64,000 bases of DNA, taken from contig JBNKGL010000012.1 in the NCBI GenBank assembly GCA_050289805.1, positions 1 to 64,000 on the forward strand, in the 5' to 3' direction. Each line of letters opens with the position of its first letter. Positions within the stretch are counted from its first letter, which is position 1. The DNA comes from JAUILA01 sp050289805. GTDB lineage: Bacteria > Bacteroidota > Bacteroidia > Cytophagales > Cyclobacteriaceae. Shown piece after piece: positions 41,218-50,358 of the stretch. The notes below the pieces were generated by a model. That model was not told the DNA's origin and ran no database searches. It was given only the letters and a program-made list of their open reading frames with translations. A program made the translations under genes and the position numbers.

Positions 41218-42936
41218 ATGCCTTTATTACCTCTAAATGGAACACTAGGACAACACCGCGCAGCGCACCTGTTAAGGCGCGCCGCTTTTGGCGGGACTAA
41301 AGCCGATATAGATGCTTTTGCCGGACTAAGTGCCGCACAGGCAACTGCACAGCTGCTTGTGAACTCGCCTTTTCCCGCACCCCCGGTAAATCCGGATACC
41401 GGTGCGACATGGATCGGCACGCCCAGAACAGACGGGGAAGGAGATGACCGCCTTTCTATGCTTTTCATACAGTGGTTTCTGGGAAGAATGATGGGTGTAG
41501 ACAATCTTCCAATGAATGATATTGTGAGGGAGAAATTGGTTTTCTTCCTGCATTCGTATTTCACCACCATGAATACAAAGGTGAATAACAGCCGTGCGCT
41601 TTATTATCAGAATGAATTGTTCCGGCGGTTTGCCTTCGATGCAAACGATGATATTCTCGGCCCGAGGGACTTCAGGACACTTGTAAAAAAAGTATCCCTG
41701 GATAATGCCATGCTGCTATTTCTCGATGGAAGCAAGAACGTAAAAGGCAGTCCGAATGAAAATTATGCCCGCGAAATGCTGGAGTTATATACGATTGGCC
41801 GAGGCCTTGAGGGAAGCGTTCCGTCGACCGGAGTGCAGGGTGACTATTACAATTATACCGAGCAGGACGTACGCGCGGCCGCGAATGTTCTTACAGGCTA
41901 TAATTTTGATGAGACCTTTACAAATCTTGATCCTGAAACCGGGTTACCCACTGCCATCATAAAAGGAGGTCTCTCCCCTTCCCAGCACGAAGCTGATTCA
42001 GCATTGAAACAATTCAGCAATCGTTTCAATAATACCGTCATATCTCCTGATCCTGCCCTCCTTGTCAATGGAGATCCGACCCCGGAAAGCATGGCAGATG
42101 AATTGGATAAGCTGATCAACATGATTTTCTCACAGGAAGAAACCGCCCGACATATATGCCGGAAACTGTACCGCTTCTATGTTCATTATGAAATAACTCC
42201 TGAACTCGATAACGATATCATCGCTGATATGGCATCCAGATTTATCTCTGGAGGCTTTAAAATACAGCCTGTGTTGCAGGCATTATTTACCAGCAGTCAT
42301 TTTTATGAGGCAGTAGGCGGAGTCGAGGACGATAAATTTGGGGCAATCATCAAATCCCCCCTCGATTTGGTGGCGACGACATTCTCCTTTTTTGAAATTA
42401 ATATTCCATCCTATCAAAGTGATACGGTTCGGTTCTATGAGGCAACAGGTGAATTGCTGAAGGCAATGGAATCTCAGGGAATGACGCTCTATGAACCAAG
42501 TGAAGTGGCAGGTTACCCTGCCTATCACCAGTTCCCACGGTTCAACCGTAACTGGATTTCAACGAATTACCTGGTACGCCGTTACCAGTTCATTCGTGAA
42601 TTACTCGACGGAAATCAAATGTTCTATTTTAATACACGTGCATTTCTGTCACAGCGATTCGGAGTTCAATGGACAGACGCGCGTCAGCTTATTCTGGCAC
42701 TATGTCCCTATATTTTTCCAATGGCTCAAAACCTGAGTTTTACAGCCGGGACGAGCCATTTAACCTCCGAACGACTGAATTATTTCCTTTATGCGTTCCT
42801 GACAGCGAATCAATATACCGAAGCTGAATGGACCACACTTACAGCTGATCCTAATACGAACTACCTGGAGATTGAATCCCTATTAACAAGTATGTTAAAC
42901 AGCATGCTGCAAACTCCGGAATACCAACTTTTTTAA
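41218..42936 (+). CDS. DUF1800-family protein
   Basis: 572 residues from the ATG at 41218 (MPLLPLNGTLGQ); the frame is open further upstream, but that part overlaps the operator and is not family-like. The DUF1800 pattern is clear: AAHLLRRAAFGGT, then FFLHSYFTTMNTKV, NYAREMLELYTIG and AANVLTGYNF, followed by HICRKLYRFYVHYE. Function is unknown across the family. No signal peptide is visible. It is followed 2 nt later by a DUF1501 gene, its near-constant partner. Confidence 0.9.
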   Translation: MPLLPLNGTLGQHRAAHLLRRAAFGGTKADIDAFAGLSAAQATAQLLVNSPFPAPPVNPDTGATWIGTPRTDGEGDDRLSMLFIQWFLGRMMGVDNLPMNDIVREKLVFFLHSYFTTMNTKVNNSRALYYQNELFRRFAFDANDDILGPRDFRTLVKKVSLDNAMLLFLDGSKNVKGSPNENYAREMLELYTIGRGLEGSVPSTGVQGDYYNYTEQDVRAAANVLTGYNFDETFTNLDPETGLPTAIIKGGLSPSQHEADSALKQFSNRFNNTVISPDPALLVNGDPTPESMADELDKLINMIFSQEETARHICRKLYRFYVHYEITPELDNDIIADMASRFISGGFKIQPVLQALFTSSHFYEAVGGVEDDKFGAIIKSPLDLVATTFSFFEINIPSYQSDTVRFYEATGELLKAMESQGMTLYEPSEVAGYPAYHQFPRFNRNWISTNYLVRRYQFIRELLDGNQMFYFNTRAFLSQRFGVQWTDARQLILALCPYIFPMAQNLSFTAGTSHLTSERLNYFLYAFLTANQYTEAEWTTLTADPNTNYLEIESLLTSMLNSMLQTPEYQLF

Positions 42937-42938
42937 TC

Positions 42939-44660
42939 ATGAAACGCAGAAGCTTTTTAAATAGAATACCTCTGATGGCAGGTGCATCGTTTGCGCTGCA
43001 ACATGTGCCCATCCGGGTTATGAGCCAGCATAGTCCTTTTATGAGACTGGCGGGTCAAAGTACAAATGACCGTGTCGTTATCATCCTGCAAATGCATGGT
43101 GGAAATGACGGGCTCAATACATTCATTCCGGTAGAACAATATGATCTGTATTACAGCCGAAGAGCGAATATTGCCATTCCCGCAAAGAACAGCATTCGAA
43201 GTATGATTCAGCTTGACAGCACATTGCCTTCCGCTGACCAGGTGGGTCTTCATCCCGATCTCATTGGTATGAAAGATATGTACGACCGGGGAAGAATGGC
43301 AATCGTTCAGGGAGTGTCCTATCCAAATAACAACGGCTCGCATTTCCGGGGCCGTGATATCTGGCATATGGGTGGTGGCCCGGATGATTACTTCAGCTCC
43401 GGCTGGGTTGGCCGATATCTGCAGCAGGACATTGCGCCCATGCAGTATCCGGATGAATTCCCAAATGCCGCTTGTCCGGATCCCCTGGCTATAGAAATGG
43501 GTTCTGATGTTTCGCTGATATTCCATCAAAACAATAATATTCCACTTTCCATTTCGCTGGGAAGTAATCCTGAAGCCCTTGCCAACCTGGTGGGTGAATT
43601 GGAAGGGTTCACTGATGAAGGGTTTGACCCGCGTGGAAAACCACCGTCATTCCTGGATAACTCACCGTATGGAAAAGAGATGAACTGGATCCTGGGACTC
43701 GAGGACAAATCTGAAGACTATGCAGCCAGGTTGTATGAGATCTACAACAGATCTTCGCCGACCCAGGTTTCATATCCGGAGGTTTATCCTTTCAATGCTC
43801 CGGCATCGAGCCTGAGGAACCGTCTGACACCTCAGCTCCAGATGATCGCCCGTCTTCTTGATGGCGGAGGAGCAGGTCAGGGCGTAAAAACCAAGGTGTT
43901 CCTGGTAAAAATCGGAGGTTTCGATACGCACGCCTCACAGGTAGAGAGCTATGACCCTACCATGGGTTCCCATGCCGCCCTGCTTTATCATATTTCTTCG
44001 GCAATGCGAGCATTTCAGGAAGATTTGCGCGCACGTGGATTGGAAAACAGGGTACTATCCCTTACCACGTCAGAATTTGGAAGAAGAATCGGATCCAATG
44101 GTAGTTATGGTACCGACCATGGCACCGGGGGCCCTATGATGATCTTTGGTGCGGGTGTAAACCCCGGAGTCTATGGAACTAATCCGGATGTTACCCAAAA
44201 TAATGTTCAAATGCAGTTCGACTATCGCCAGATCTACGCCAATATCCTGAAAGACTGGATGCAGGTAGACGAGCAGGTTATCAACAATGATATATTCTTT
44301 GGTGATTTCATCCAGGGCCCAAAGCCCGACGGTGGAAATTATGAACCCATTCCGTTGGCAAGACAGGAAATTACCAGCAACGAGGCATTTTTCTCCGACA
44401 GGTTCCGCCTCGAAAAAGCATACCCGAACCCGGCACGTGATTATACAAATATCAGGTATAGGATCAATGCGCCCGCCGATGTCAAACTAACGCTGTATGA
44501 TATCCAGGGACGACCGGTGAAAATTTTGGTAAATGAACAAATGGATCCGGGGGATCATGAAGTGAAAGTGCGCCTGGATGATGTACCTGCAGGTATTTAT
44601 GTGTACGAGATAGCAGCAGGGATATTAAAAGATTCTAAACGACTGATCGTAAGAAAATAA
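42939..44660 (+). CDS. DUF1501-family protein with Tat-like signal and type IX secretion C-terminal domain
   Basis: 573 residues. The N-terminus MKRRSFLNRIPLMAGASF is twin-arginine-like. DUF1501, of the sulfatase/alkaline-phosphatase fold, covers about 40-450: VVIILQMHGGNDGLNTFIPV, GSHFRGRDIWHMG, KIGGFDTHASQ, TSEFGRRIGSNGSYGTDHGT. The last 85 residues (KAYPNPARDYTNI to RLIVRK) match the type A T9SS sorting domain, so the protein should be sent through the outer membrane. Probably co-transcribed with the next two genes. Confidence 0.9.
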   Translation: MKRRSFLNRIPLMAGASFALQHVPIRVMSQHSPFMRLAGQSTNDRVVIILQMHGGNDGLNTFIPVEQYDLYYSRRANIAIPAKNSIRSMIQLDSTLPSADQVGLHPDLIGMKDMYDRGRMAIVQGVSYPNNNGSHFRGRDIWHMGGGPDDYFSSGWVGRYLQQDIAPMQYPDEFPNAACPDPLAIEMGSDVSLIFHQNNNIPLSISLGSNPEALANLVGELEGFTDEGFDPRGKPPSFLDNSPYGKEMNWILGLEDKSEDYAARLYEIYNRSSPTQVSYPEVYPFNAPASSLRNRLTPQLQMIARLLDGGGAGQGVKTKVFLVKIGGFDTHASQVESYDPTMGSHAALLYHISSAMRAFQEDLRARGLENRVLSLTTSEFGRRIGSNGSYGTDHGTGGPMMIFGAGVNPGVYGTNPDVTQNNVQMQFDYRQIYANILKDWMQVDEQVINNDIFFGDFIQGPKPDGGNYEPIPLARQEITSNEAFFSDRFRLEKAYPNPARDYTNIRYRINAPADVKLTLYDIQGRPVKILVNEQMDPGDHEVKVRLDDVPAGIYVYEIAAGILKDSKRLIVRK

Positions 44661-44663
44661 GCC

Positions 44664-45551
44664 ATGAAAAAACTATTATTTTTTACTCTTTGCGCCGTTC
44701 TGTTTTTAGGCGCTGAAACAATGGCCCAGAAAAGTCCCTACCCAAAGAAAAAAGGTGAAGGATACGGCAAGAGGCCGGACCGCAAGAGCCAGTTCCTGAA
44801 AACACAATGGTGGCTGGGGTTTATTGCCGGTAGCAATCTAACCCAGGCAATATCCCAGGAAAGCTACAGCGGATATGTCCCGGTGAACTATAACCCCTCC
44901 GATCTGGATAAAACCTATGATAAATTTCTGGGTGGCGGACAGGCAGGTATTTCGGTTACGTTCTACCACCGGGGGTTTTCGTTTGTTTTCGAGCCACAAT
45001 TCCGAATCCAACAGTTCGGATACGAGAATAATTACCTCTGGACTTCTGAAACAGATGGATCCAATACACTCGAGCTGAACTATCATCATGTTCATCGACT
45101 GCAATATGTGGATATGCCGCTATTTATCCGCTATGACCTCATGTCTGGAAAATTCCGACCGTATGTTCAATTCGGGGGATATTACAGTCATTTGATTGAT
45201 GCTAAAAAGACAGTATCCAGTAGCGGAACGGATATGGCATCGGGAGGCACCGGACCCTTCGAGAACCAGGAAGTCACTTTTGGTGTAAATGATCTTTTCA
45301 TCAAGTCGAACCTTGGCTGGGCTGCGGGTGCAGGTGTTAATTACGATGTTTGGAATGTTCGACTAACATTGAATGTCGTTTACCGAAGCGGCATCAATGT
45401 AATTACAAACGCCGGTAATCGTTATAGCGAAAATCCGGTAACGGGAACAGGTGATGCGATGGATGACATCACGTTGCAAAGTGTTGATGTAAGCATTGGA
45501 TGTGTATTCCCACTCCGTTTTATCAGTTCTAATTTAAAAGCAGTAGAATAA
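44664..45551 (+). CDS. PorT-like outer-membrane beta-barrel protein
   Basis: 295 residues with a signal peptide ending near TMAQK, a basic stretch (KKKGEGYGKRPDRK), then about eight amphipathic beta-strands in an outer-membrane beta-barrel domain (WLGFIAGSNLTQAI, GGQAGISVTFYHRGFSFVFE, MPLFIRYDL, PYVQFGGYYSH). It resembles the PorT/OMP_b-brl_2 family. It starts 3 nt after the DUF1501 gene and overlaps the next by 1 nt (TAATG). It could be the membrane partner of the secreted DUF1501 protein. Confidence 0.8.
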   Translation: MKKLLFFTLCAVLFLGAETMAQKSPYPKKKGEGYGKRPDRKSQFLKTQWWLGFIAGSNLTQAISQESYSGYVPVNYNPSDLDKTYDKFLGGGQAGISVTFYHRGFSFVFEPQFRIQQFGYENNYLWTSETDGSNTLELNYHHVHRLQYVDMPLFIRYDLMSGKFRPYVQFGGYYSHLIDAKKTVSSSGTDMASGGTGPFENQEVTFGVNDLFIKSNLGWAAGAGVNYDVWNVRLTLNVVYRSGINVITNAGNRYSENPVTGTGDAMDDITLQSVDVSIGCVFPLRFISSNLKAVE

Positions 45552-46753
45552 TGAACAGGCTGTACAACATAAAACTAATTTGGGTTCTGATATTTGCTGC
45601 AATTACGTCATGCGACCTTGCAGACAACAGTGCAGACCCCTCCCTTTCATTTACCAGGGTGTATGATGATAACCGGTTTGAGGCTTCCTACCAACCGATC
45701 GACATTATTCAGACGTCTGATAACGGGTACCTTATCCTTGCCAGCCGTCAGACAGAGGATTCTGATTTTCCTTCTGCCTATGTCATGAAGCTTGACGAGG
45801 AAGGTAATTTTATCCAGGAAAACGATTTCCTGAATTCTCTCTCCAACCCATTGGATAATTTTATCAACATTGGCGGAAATTTTTATTTCGTTGCGATGGA
45901 TGGTATTAACCTGAATACGTTGCTGGTACCGGTAAATGAAGATGGAAGTTCCGGCGATCCTGTAACCCTGGGTGGTCTCACCTACCCCCTTCATGCGGCA
46001 GCGGATGGGAATAATATTATTCTGCAAAGCTATAATCATGAAGATAAACGAACCGTGTTATCTGTCGTAAGCACTTCAGGAGCCATTTCCAGGCAGGCTG
46101 ATTTTGATATCGGGCCGGGAAGTGAAACGGAAGCTCCGTTGATCGCCCATTTCACCCGAACAGGAAAAAAGCTGCCTTTCAGGGTCGGTAAGACAAATAC
46201 AGGGCTGTATTATTTCAATGGATTCTTTAATTATACTTTTTCACTGGTCTTCACGGATCTGTCAGACGGAGCTCCTTTGGGCGTAACTCAGGGACAGCAT
46301 GAAAACGGTGGCATAAGTGCCGTTCTGCCTCTGGATCAGGGATACTTTGCGCTGTCAAGTTTTAACTTCGGAACCAACTACCTGATGCCTAAAATGCAGC
46401 TGGAAGTAAATGGAATTACCTCGACTGTAGACCTGGTTGGAAACCCGTTTCCCGAACTCGTTCCGGATGCGCCCATTCAGGTTAAAAACATGTCCCTGAA
46501 CAATACGAATGTGATTACATTCGGAAGTCATACGCGAAACGGACAGATTGTACTGCATGCATTTGAAAATTCGACCGGCAGTCTGATCGGCTCTGAATAC
46601 CTCGGATATGGTGACCAGAATGAGCTTGCAGGATTCATTTCCACGTCTGATGGAGGAATGGCTGTTGTCGGCACAACGTATGTGGCAGGACGCTTCGGGC
46701 GCGTCACATTATATAAATTATCCCCGGATCAGGTAAATCATTTTATTAATTAA
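45551..46753 (+). CDS. lipoprotein with predicted beta-propeller repeats
   Basis: 400 residues, lipobox TSC with C21. Several repeats of the type DIIQTSDNGYLILAS...YVMKLDEEGN and FISTSDGGMAVVGTT...TLYKLSPD are typical of beta-propeller blades (Kelch or WD-like) in Bacteroidota surface lipoproteins. No active site visible. It overlaps the barrel gene by 1 nt and ends the four-gene cluster. Confidence 0.75.
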   Translation: MNRLYNIKLIWVLIFAAITSCDLADNSADPSLSFTRVYDDNRFEASYQPIDIIQTSDNGYLILASRQTEDSDFPSAYVMKLDEEGNFIQENDFLNSLSNPLDNFINIGGNFYFVAMDGINLNTLLVPVNEDGSSGDPVTLGGLTYPLHAAADGNNIILQSYNHEDKRTVLSVVSTSGAISRQADFDIGPGSETEAPLIAHFTRTGKKLPFRVGKTNTGLYYFNGFFNYTFSLVFTDLSDGAPLGVTQGQHENGGISAVLPLDQGYFALSSFNFGTNYLMPKMQLEVNGITSTVDLVGNPFPELVPDAPIQVKNMSLNNTNVITFGSHTRNGQIVLHAFENSTGSLIGSEYLGYGDQNELAGFISTSDGGMAVVGTTYVAGRFGRVTLYKLSPDQVNHFIN

Positions 46754-46778
46754 AAGCAGAATTGGGTAATTTCAATGC

Positions 46779-47762
46779 ATGAAAATTGCCGTATTCAGCA
46801 CAAAGAAATATGATATTGATAGTTTCAATAAACTGGAGCATGACCATACGATTCATTATTTCGAAACTTCCCTTAATGAATCAACTGTGGCTTTGGCTGC
46901 GAAACACGATGCCATCTGTGCATTTGTAAATGATCACCTTGATGCCGGTGTTCTTAAAAAACTAAAGGAGCTGAACATTCAGGCGGTTTTCCTCCGTTGT
47001 GCCGGGTTCAATAATGTGGACCTCAAAGCGGCGGATAAATTCAAGATTGCCATTTACAGGGTACCTGCCTATTCACCGGAGGCCGTGGCCGAGCATGCAA
47101 TGGCGCTGATCCTTTGCCTGAACAGAAAAATTCACAAGGCCTATAATCGTATCCGGGATAATAATTTCACACTTGAACGGTTAACGGGGTTTACACTGCA
47201 TGGCAAAACCATTGGCGTCATTGGTACGGGAAATATTGGAAAAGCATTCTGCAAAATTGCTCTTGGATTTGGGTGTGAGGTAATTGCATATGATGTGAAA
47301 GAAGATCAGGAGCTAAAGTCAAAGGGAGTTCAATATTATCCTCTTGATAAGGTGCTTGAAGAGTCGAACATCATTTCCCTGCATGTACCCCTTCTGCCCG
47401 AAACGCACCACATGATTAACAAGGAATCTATCGAGAAAATGAAGGATGGTGTAATGATCATCAATACAAGCCGTGGTGCCCTGATCAGGACCAAAGATGT
47501 GATCCGGTCATTAAAGTCGGGTAAAATCGGATACCTGGGAATTGATGTTTATGAACAGGAGGAGAACCTCTTCTTTGAAGATTTTTCAGAAAAAATTATC
47601 CAGGATGATCTTGTTTCAAGGCTAATGACATTCCCCAATGTATTGATCACATCGCACCAGGCTTTTCTAACAGCAGAAGCCCTTCACGAGATCGCGGAAG
47701 TGACGCTTAATAATGTGAATGATCATTTAAATGGTATTAGGACCAGCAACAGGGTTATTTAA
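46779..47762 (+). CDS. D-2-hydroxyacid dehydrogenase (D-lactate dehydrogenase type)
   Basis: 327 residues, full length. NAD-binding fold with GVIGTGNIGKAFC (about 147-159), then NTSRGALIRTKDV with the substrate Arg, and ITSHQAFLTAEAL with the catalytic His. The catalytic Glu is in GIDVYEQEENLFF. This is the LdhA-like group reducing pyruvate to D-lactate. It is 25 nt past the propeller gene but looks like a separate unit, and overlaps the convergent gene by 8 bp. Confidence 0.92.
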   Translation: MKIAVFSTKKYDIDSFNKLEHDHTIHYFETSLNESTVALAAKHDAICAFVNDHLDAGVLKKLKELNIQAVFLRCAGFNNVDLKAADKFKIAIYRVPAYSPEAVAEHAMALILCLNRKIHKAYNRIRDNNFTLERLTGFTLHGKTIGVIGTGNIGKAFCKIALGFGCEVIAYDVKEDQELKSKGVQYYPLDKVLEESNIISLHVPLLPETHHMINKESIEKMKDGVMIINTSRGALIRTKDVIRSLKSGKIGYLGIDVYEQEENLFFEDFSEKIIQDDLVSRLMTFPNVLITSHQAFLTAEALHEIAEVTLNNVNDHLNGIRTSNRVI

Positions 47763-48219
47763 ACAGGTGATTTTTCACAATAATATTTTCATTCATAGAA
47801 GTAATATGCTGAACAAATTTTTCATTGGGCTTCGGTGAAATATAGATCTTTTCCGAATTACCAAAGTGTACGATGATTCCACCTGTGGCAAGTGCCGGAC
47901 GAAGGCCAACCCACAACGTGCGCCCTACCTCAAGTTTCCTTATATTTTCAATTGGAATGGATCCGCGAACCGGCCCGGAATAATAATACAACTTCCCTTC
48001 CCTGATAATATAGCGTGTACCCAGCCAGATCCATAACACAAGGGCACCACTTAATGCCATCAGGAAAGCCATGAGCCCATTGATCCACAAATTTTCATCT
48101 GACAATTTCAGGATCGCCGAAATAATGGCGAAAATGGTGACACCAATACTCAATATAAACAGGACCGAAATCCATAGTGTCTGGCGCGACTTAAATGATA
48201 TTTGAGAGGAAGTTTTCAA
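47755..48219 (-). CDS. membrane protein with bacterial PH-like domain
   Basis: 154 residues. Two transmembrane helices (about 15-38 and 47-68), then a small beta-rich domain (LGTRYIIREGKLYYYSGPVR then GSIPIENIRKLEV) typical of bPH_6/YyaB-like PH domains. Function unknown; its start overlaps the upstream ChaN-like stop by 4 nt, so the two are probably co-transcribed. Confidence 0.7.
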   Translation of the reverse strand: MKTSSQISFKSRQTLWISVLFILSIGVTIFAIISAILKLSDENLWINGLMAFLMALSGALVLWIWLGTRYIIREGKLYYYSGPVRGSIPIENIRKLEVGRTLWVGLRPALATGGIIVHFGNSEKIYISPKPNEKFVQHITSMNENIIVKNHLFK

Positions 48220-49073
48220 TAGGTTGACGTCATATCTTCATCGACACATATAATAAAATCTGCTTTATCTTTAAAGTCTTCTTCAAGGTGTGTGAGATCT
48301 GCCTGTTTTACCGTTGTTACGGTCATAATCTTCACATCCGGTTGTTTGCGTTTCAGATACCATACAATGCCTTCCTTATCATCAGAATGATAGGATCCAT
48401 TGTAGTGGATAAACAGTTTGCCGCGCTCATAATTTTCTGAAATAAACCATGCCATGGTGGCGTCTTTGGAAGCCTGAGCCATGGGCATCGTTGGTGAGGC
48501 ATGATCTCCCATCATGGTCATCATGGCTTTATAGGACGGCAATTCTGCATCATAATATATCGGAAGCGGTGCAATCCATGACTTTTCTTCGCTGGTAAGG
48601 GTATCCAGTGCTCCGAATCCCTTCCGGTATACCAGATTGGCATATCTTCTGGGAATATTGGTTGCAATAAAAGGTATATCGTTCCCTTTGGCATAATCAA
48701 CCAATGGCGCATAATCTGTCTTGTAATTCGGCCAGAGTCTTGCAGTGCTGTCAAGGCCTTTCTTGTCAATACTTCCTTTCAAATACGCGTTCAGTGCCTC
48801 CTGATTATCCGCCTCAAACATTTCAGCGCCGAGTATCAGAGCTCGCTCCTCTCCTAACTCACGGGTTATCTCCAGTTGAAGCCAGTGAGTTATGGGGTTG
48901 TCATGATATTCACCAATGAAGATGACATCTGCCTCCGATAGCTTCTTCATCATCTTTTTATAAGTGGTTTTCTTACCACCGGCGGCAAAAAGTTGGTAAG
49001 CCTTTTTGTCCTGGGCATTGGCCAGGCTTAACAAACCAACGATTAATAACAGAACAATGAAATATCTTCTCAT
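48216..49073 (-). CDS. ChaN-like putative heme-binding protein
   Basis: 285 residues with a Sec signal (about 1-20, LLIVGLLSLANAQ). The ChaN/EreA-like fold is seen in ADVIFIGEYHDNPITHWLQL (first metal/heme site), GAEMFEAD, FIATNIPRRYANLVY and a GDHASPTMPMAQASKDATMA stretch. Family members bind heme or act in iron uptake. There is no lipobox Cys, unlike E. coli ChaN. Coupled to the PH-like gene by a 4-nt overlap. Confidence 0.85.
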   Translation of the reverse strand: MRRYFIVLLLIVGLLSLANAQDKKAYQLFAAGGKKTTYKKMMKKLSEADVIFIGEYHDNPITHWLQLEITRELGEERALILGAEMFEADNQEALNAYLKGSIDKKGLDSTARLWPNYKTDYAPLVDYAKGNDIPFIATNIPRRYANLVYRKGFGALDTLTSEEKSWIAPLPIYYDAELPSYKAMMTMMGDHASPTMPMAQASKDATMAWFISENYERGKLFIHYNGSYHSDDKEGIVWYLKRKQPDVKIMTVTTVKQADLTHLEEDFKDKADFIICVDEDMTSTY

Positions 49074-49107
49074 ATAATGAATGTTTCAGCCCCGAAAATA
49101 TGAAATT

Positions 49108-50259
49108 TCAAACAATTGCTGCCACTAAAAAACCAATATAGGTTCCAAGCGCATTCCCAAGAGAGCCGATAATGATGGCTGGAAGAACCAATTCATATCG
49201 GTTGAAGCTTTGTGCAAGTGCCATGGCAGTTGTTGACCCTCCGATATTCGCCTGGGATGCAATGGCCACAAGGTCCCAGTCACGAATGATCCACTTACCA
49301 GCGATGAACATAAGTGCCCCGTGAACGACCAGGATAATAGAAACAAAGCCAAAAAGATGAATGGCAAGTTGCCCGGCATCATATAGTGCGCCGATATCAC
49401 AAAATGCACCTACGACCGAAAGGAAAAGAAACACGAGCCATGAGCCGATCAGGCGTGTTCCCGGCAATCGCGATACCGCTGGTAGCTGGGCCAGAATAAG
49501 GGCAAGAGTTGTTACAATCAGAATCGATGGAACCTGAAAACCAATGGATTCCATCCAGGATGCGGATATTTCGGAAAACCAAATACAAAATACCGTCAGG
49601 AAAATAAGCAGGGAAAACTGCTGTAAGCCTATCGGACCCGAGACTGTTTCCCGTGATACTTCGTGTTTTTTGAGAGGTTTATCACTCCTGATTTTGCCGG
49701 CAATTCTGTTCAGCATGACCGGAACACTGATGGTTACAAACATCCAGACGGTAGTGATTATGTTATCCACCGCTACAGAGCTGGCATACACCATTCCATC
49801 TTCCATCACTCCATAATGAAGTGCAACCGCATTGAAATTGAGTGCACCACCTGTATAAGTGCCCGCAAACATGCCGGCAATGGGCGCATAGAATCCGGAA
49901 TACAATGGGTTGTCGGGAAAGAACCTTGTCGCCGCAAGTACGCCAAGTGTTGTCCCCAGGGTTCCGATGAAAAATAAAATGAGCATCGGAAAACCCACTT
50001 TTTTCAATTCAGCGAGATTGACATCGAGCAATAATACAAAAATTGCTGCCGGAGCGATATAATCAAAAATTGCAGAATAAGTACTGTTCGAACCGGACGG
50101 AACAACCCCGATATTTGCAAGAATTGCCGTGATCACAATAACTAAAATTGCCGCACCTGCAACACGGAATATCTTAAAACGCTGAAGCCATTCTGATAAG
50201 AGAATGGTTCCGGCAAGAATGGCTAAAATATACGGGGCAGAATAGATCAACAGGTGCAT
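49108..50259 (-). CDS. DUF819-family membrane transporter
   Basis: 383 residues from the ATG at 50259 (MHLLIYSAPY). The frame continues to 50292, but a TATATTTC -7-like box lies in that stretch, so the internal start is preferred. About ten or more helices; the family hallmark FAGTYTGGALNFNAV and, in the second half, ASQANIGGSTTAMALAQ mark two inverted repeats. Substrate unknown; family members are annotated as YjcL-like. Confidence 0.85.
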   Translation of the reverse strand: MHLLIYSAPYILAILAGTILLSEWLQRFKIFRVAGAAILVIVITAILANIGVVPSGSNSTYSAIFDYIAPAAIFVLLLDVNLAELKKVGFPMLILFFIGTLGTTLGVLAATRFFPDNPLYSGFYAPIAGMFAGTYTGGALNFNAVALHYGVMEDGMVYASSVAVDNIITTVWMFVTISVPVMLNRIAGKIRSDKPLKKHEVSRETVSGPIGLQQFSLLIFLTVFCIWFSEISASWMESIGFQVPSILIVTTLALILAQLPAVSRLPGTRLIGSWLVFLFLSVVGAFCDIGALYDAGQLAIHLFGFVSIILVVHGALMFIAGKWIIRDWDLVAIASQANIGGSTTAMALAQSFNRYELVLPAIIIGSLGNALGTYIGFLVAAIV

Positions 50260-50265
50260 GAAACA

Positions 50266-50273
50266 GAAATATA
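50266..50273 (-). promoter_or_regulatory. putative -7 box TATATTTC upstream of the DUF819 gene
   Basis: One mismatch from TAnnTTTG, 6 nt before the ATG at 50259. Supports the internal start and a nearly leaderless transcript. Confidence 0.35.
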
Positions 50274-50319
50274 CTAAAAAGACTGCGAGCACCTCTATTT
50301 AATAGATCAAAAATAAAAA

Positions 50320-50339
50320 AAGCCGGCTTGGGCCGGCTT
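50320..50339 (-). terminator. rho-independent terminator after the small heat-shock gene
   Basis: AAGCCGGC and GCCGGCTT form a perfect 8-bp GC-rich stem with a 4-nt loop. On the minus strand TTTTTTATTTTT follows. It lies 19 nt after the stop at 50359. Confidence 0.9.
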
Positions 50340-50358
50340 CATATTTATGTTTGTTCAA

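Noticed and set aside
42957..43529. A 190-codon minus-strand open frame inside the DUF1501 gene
   Set aside because: Antisense to a clear family match; composition like a shadow frame (His/Arg/Ile-rich, no domain).
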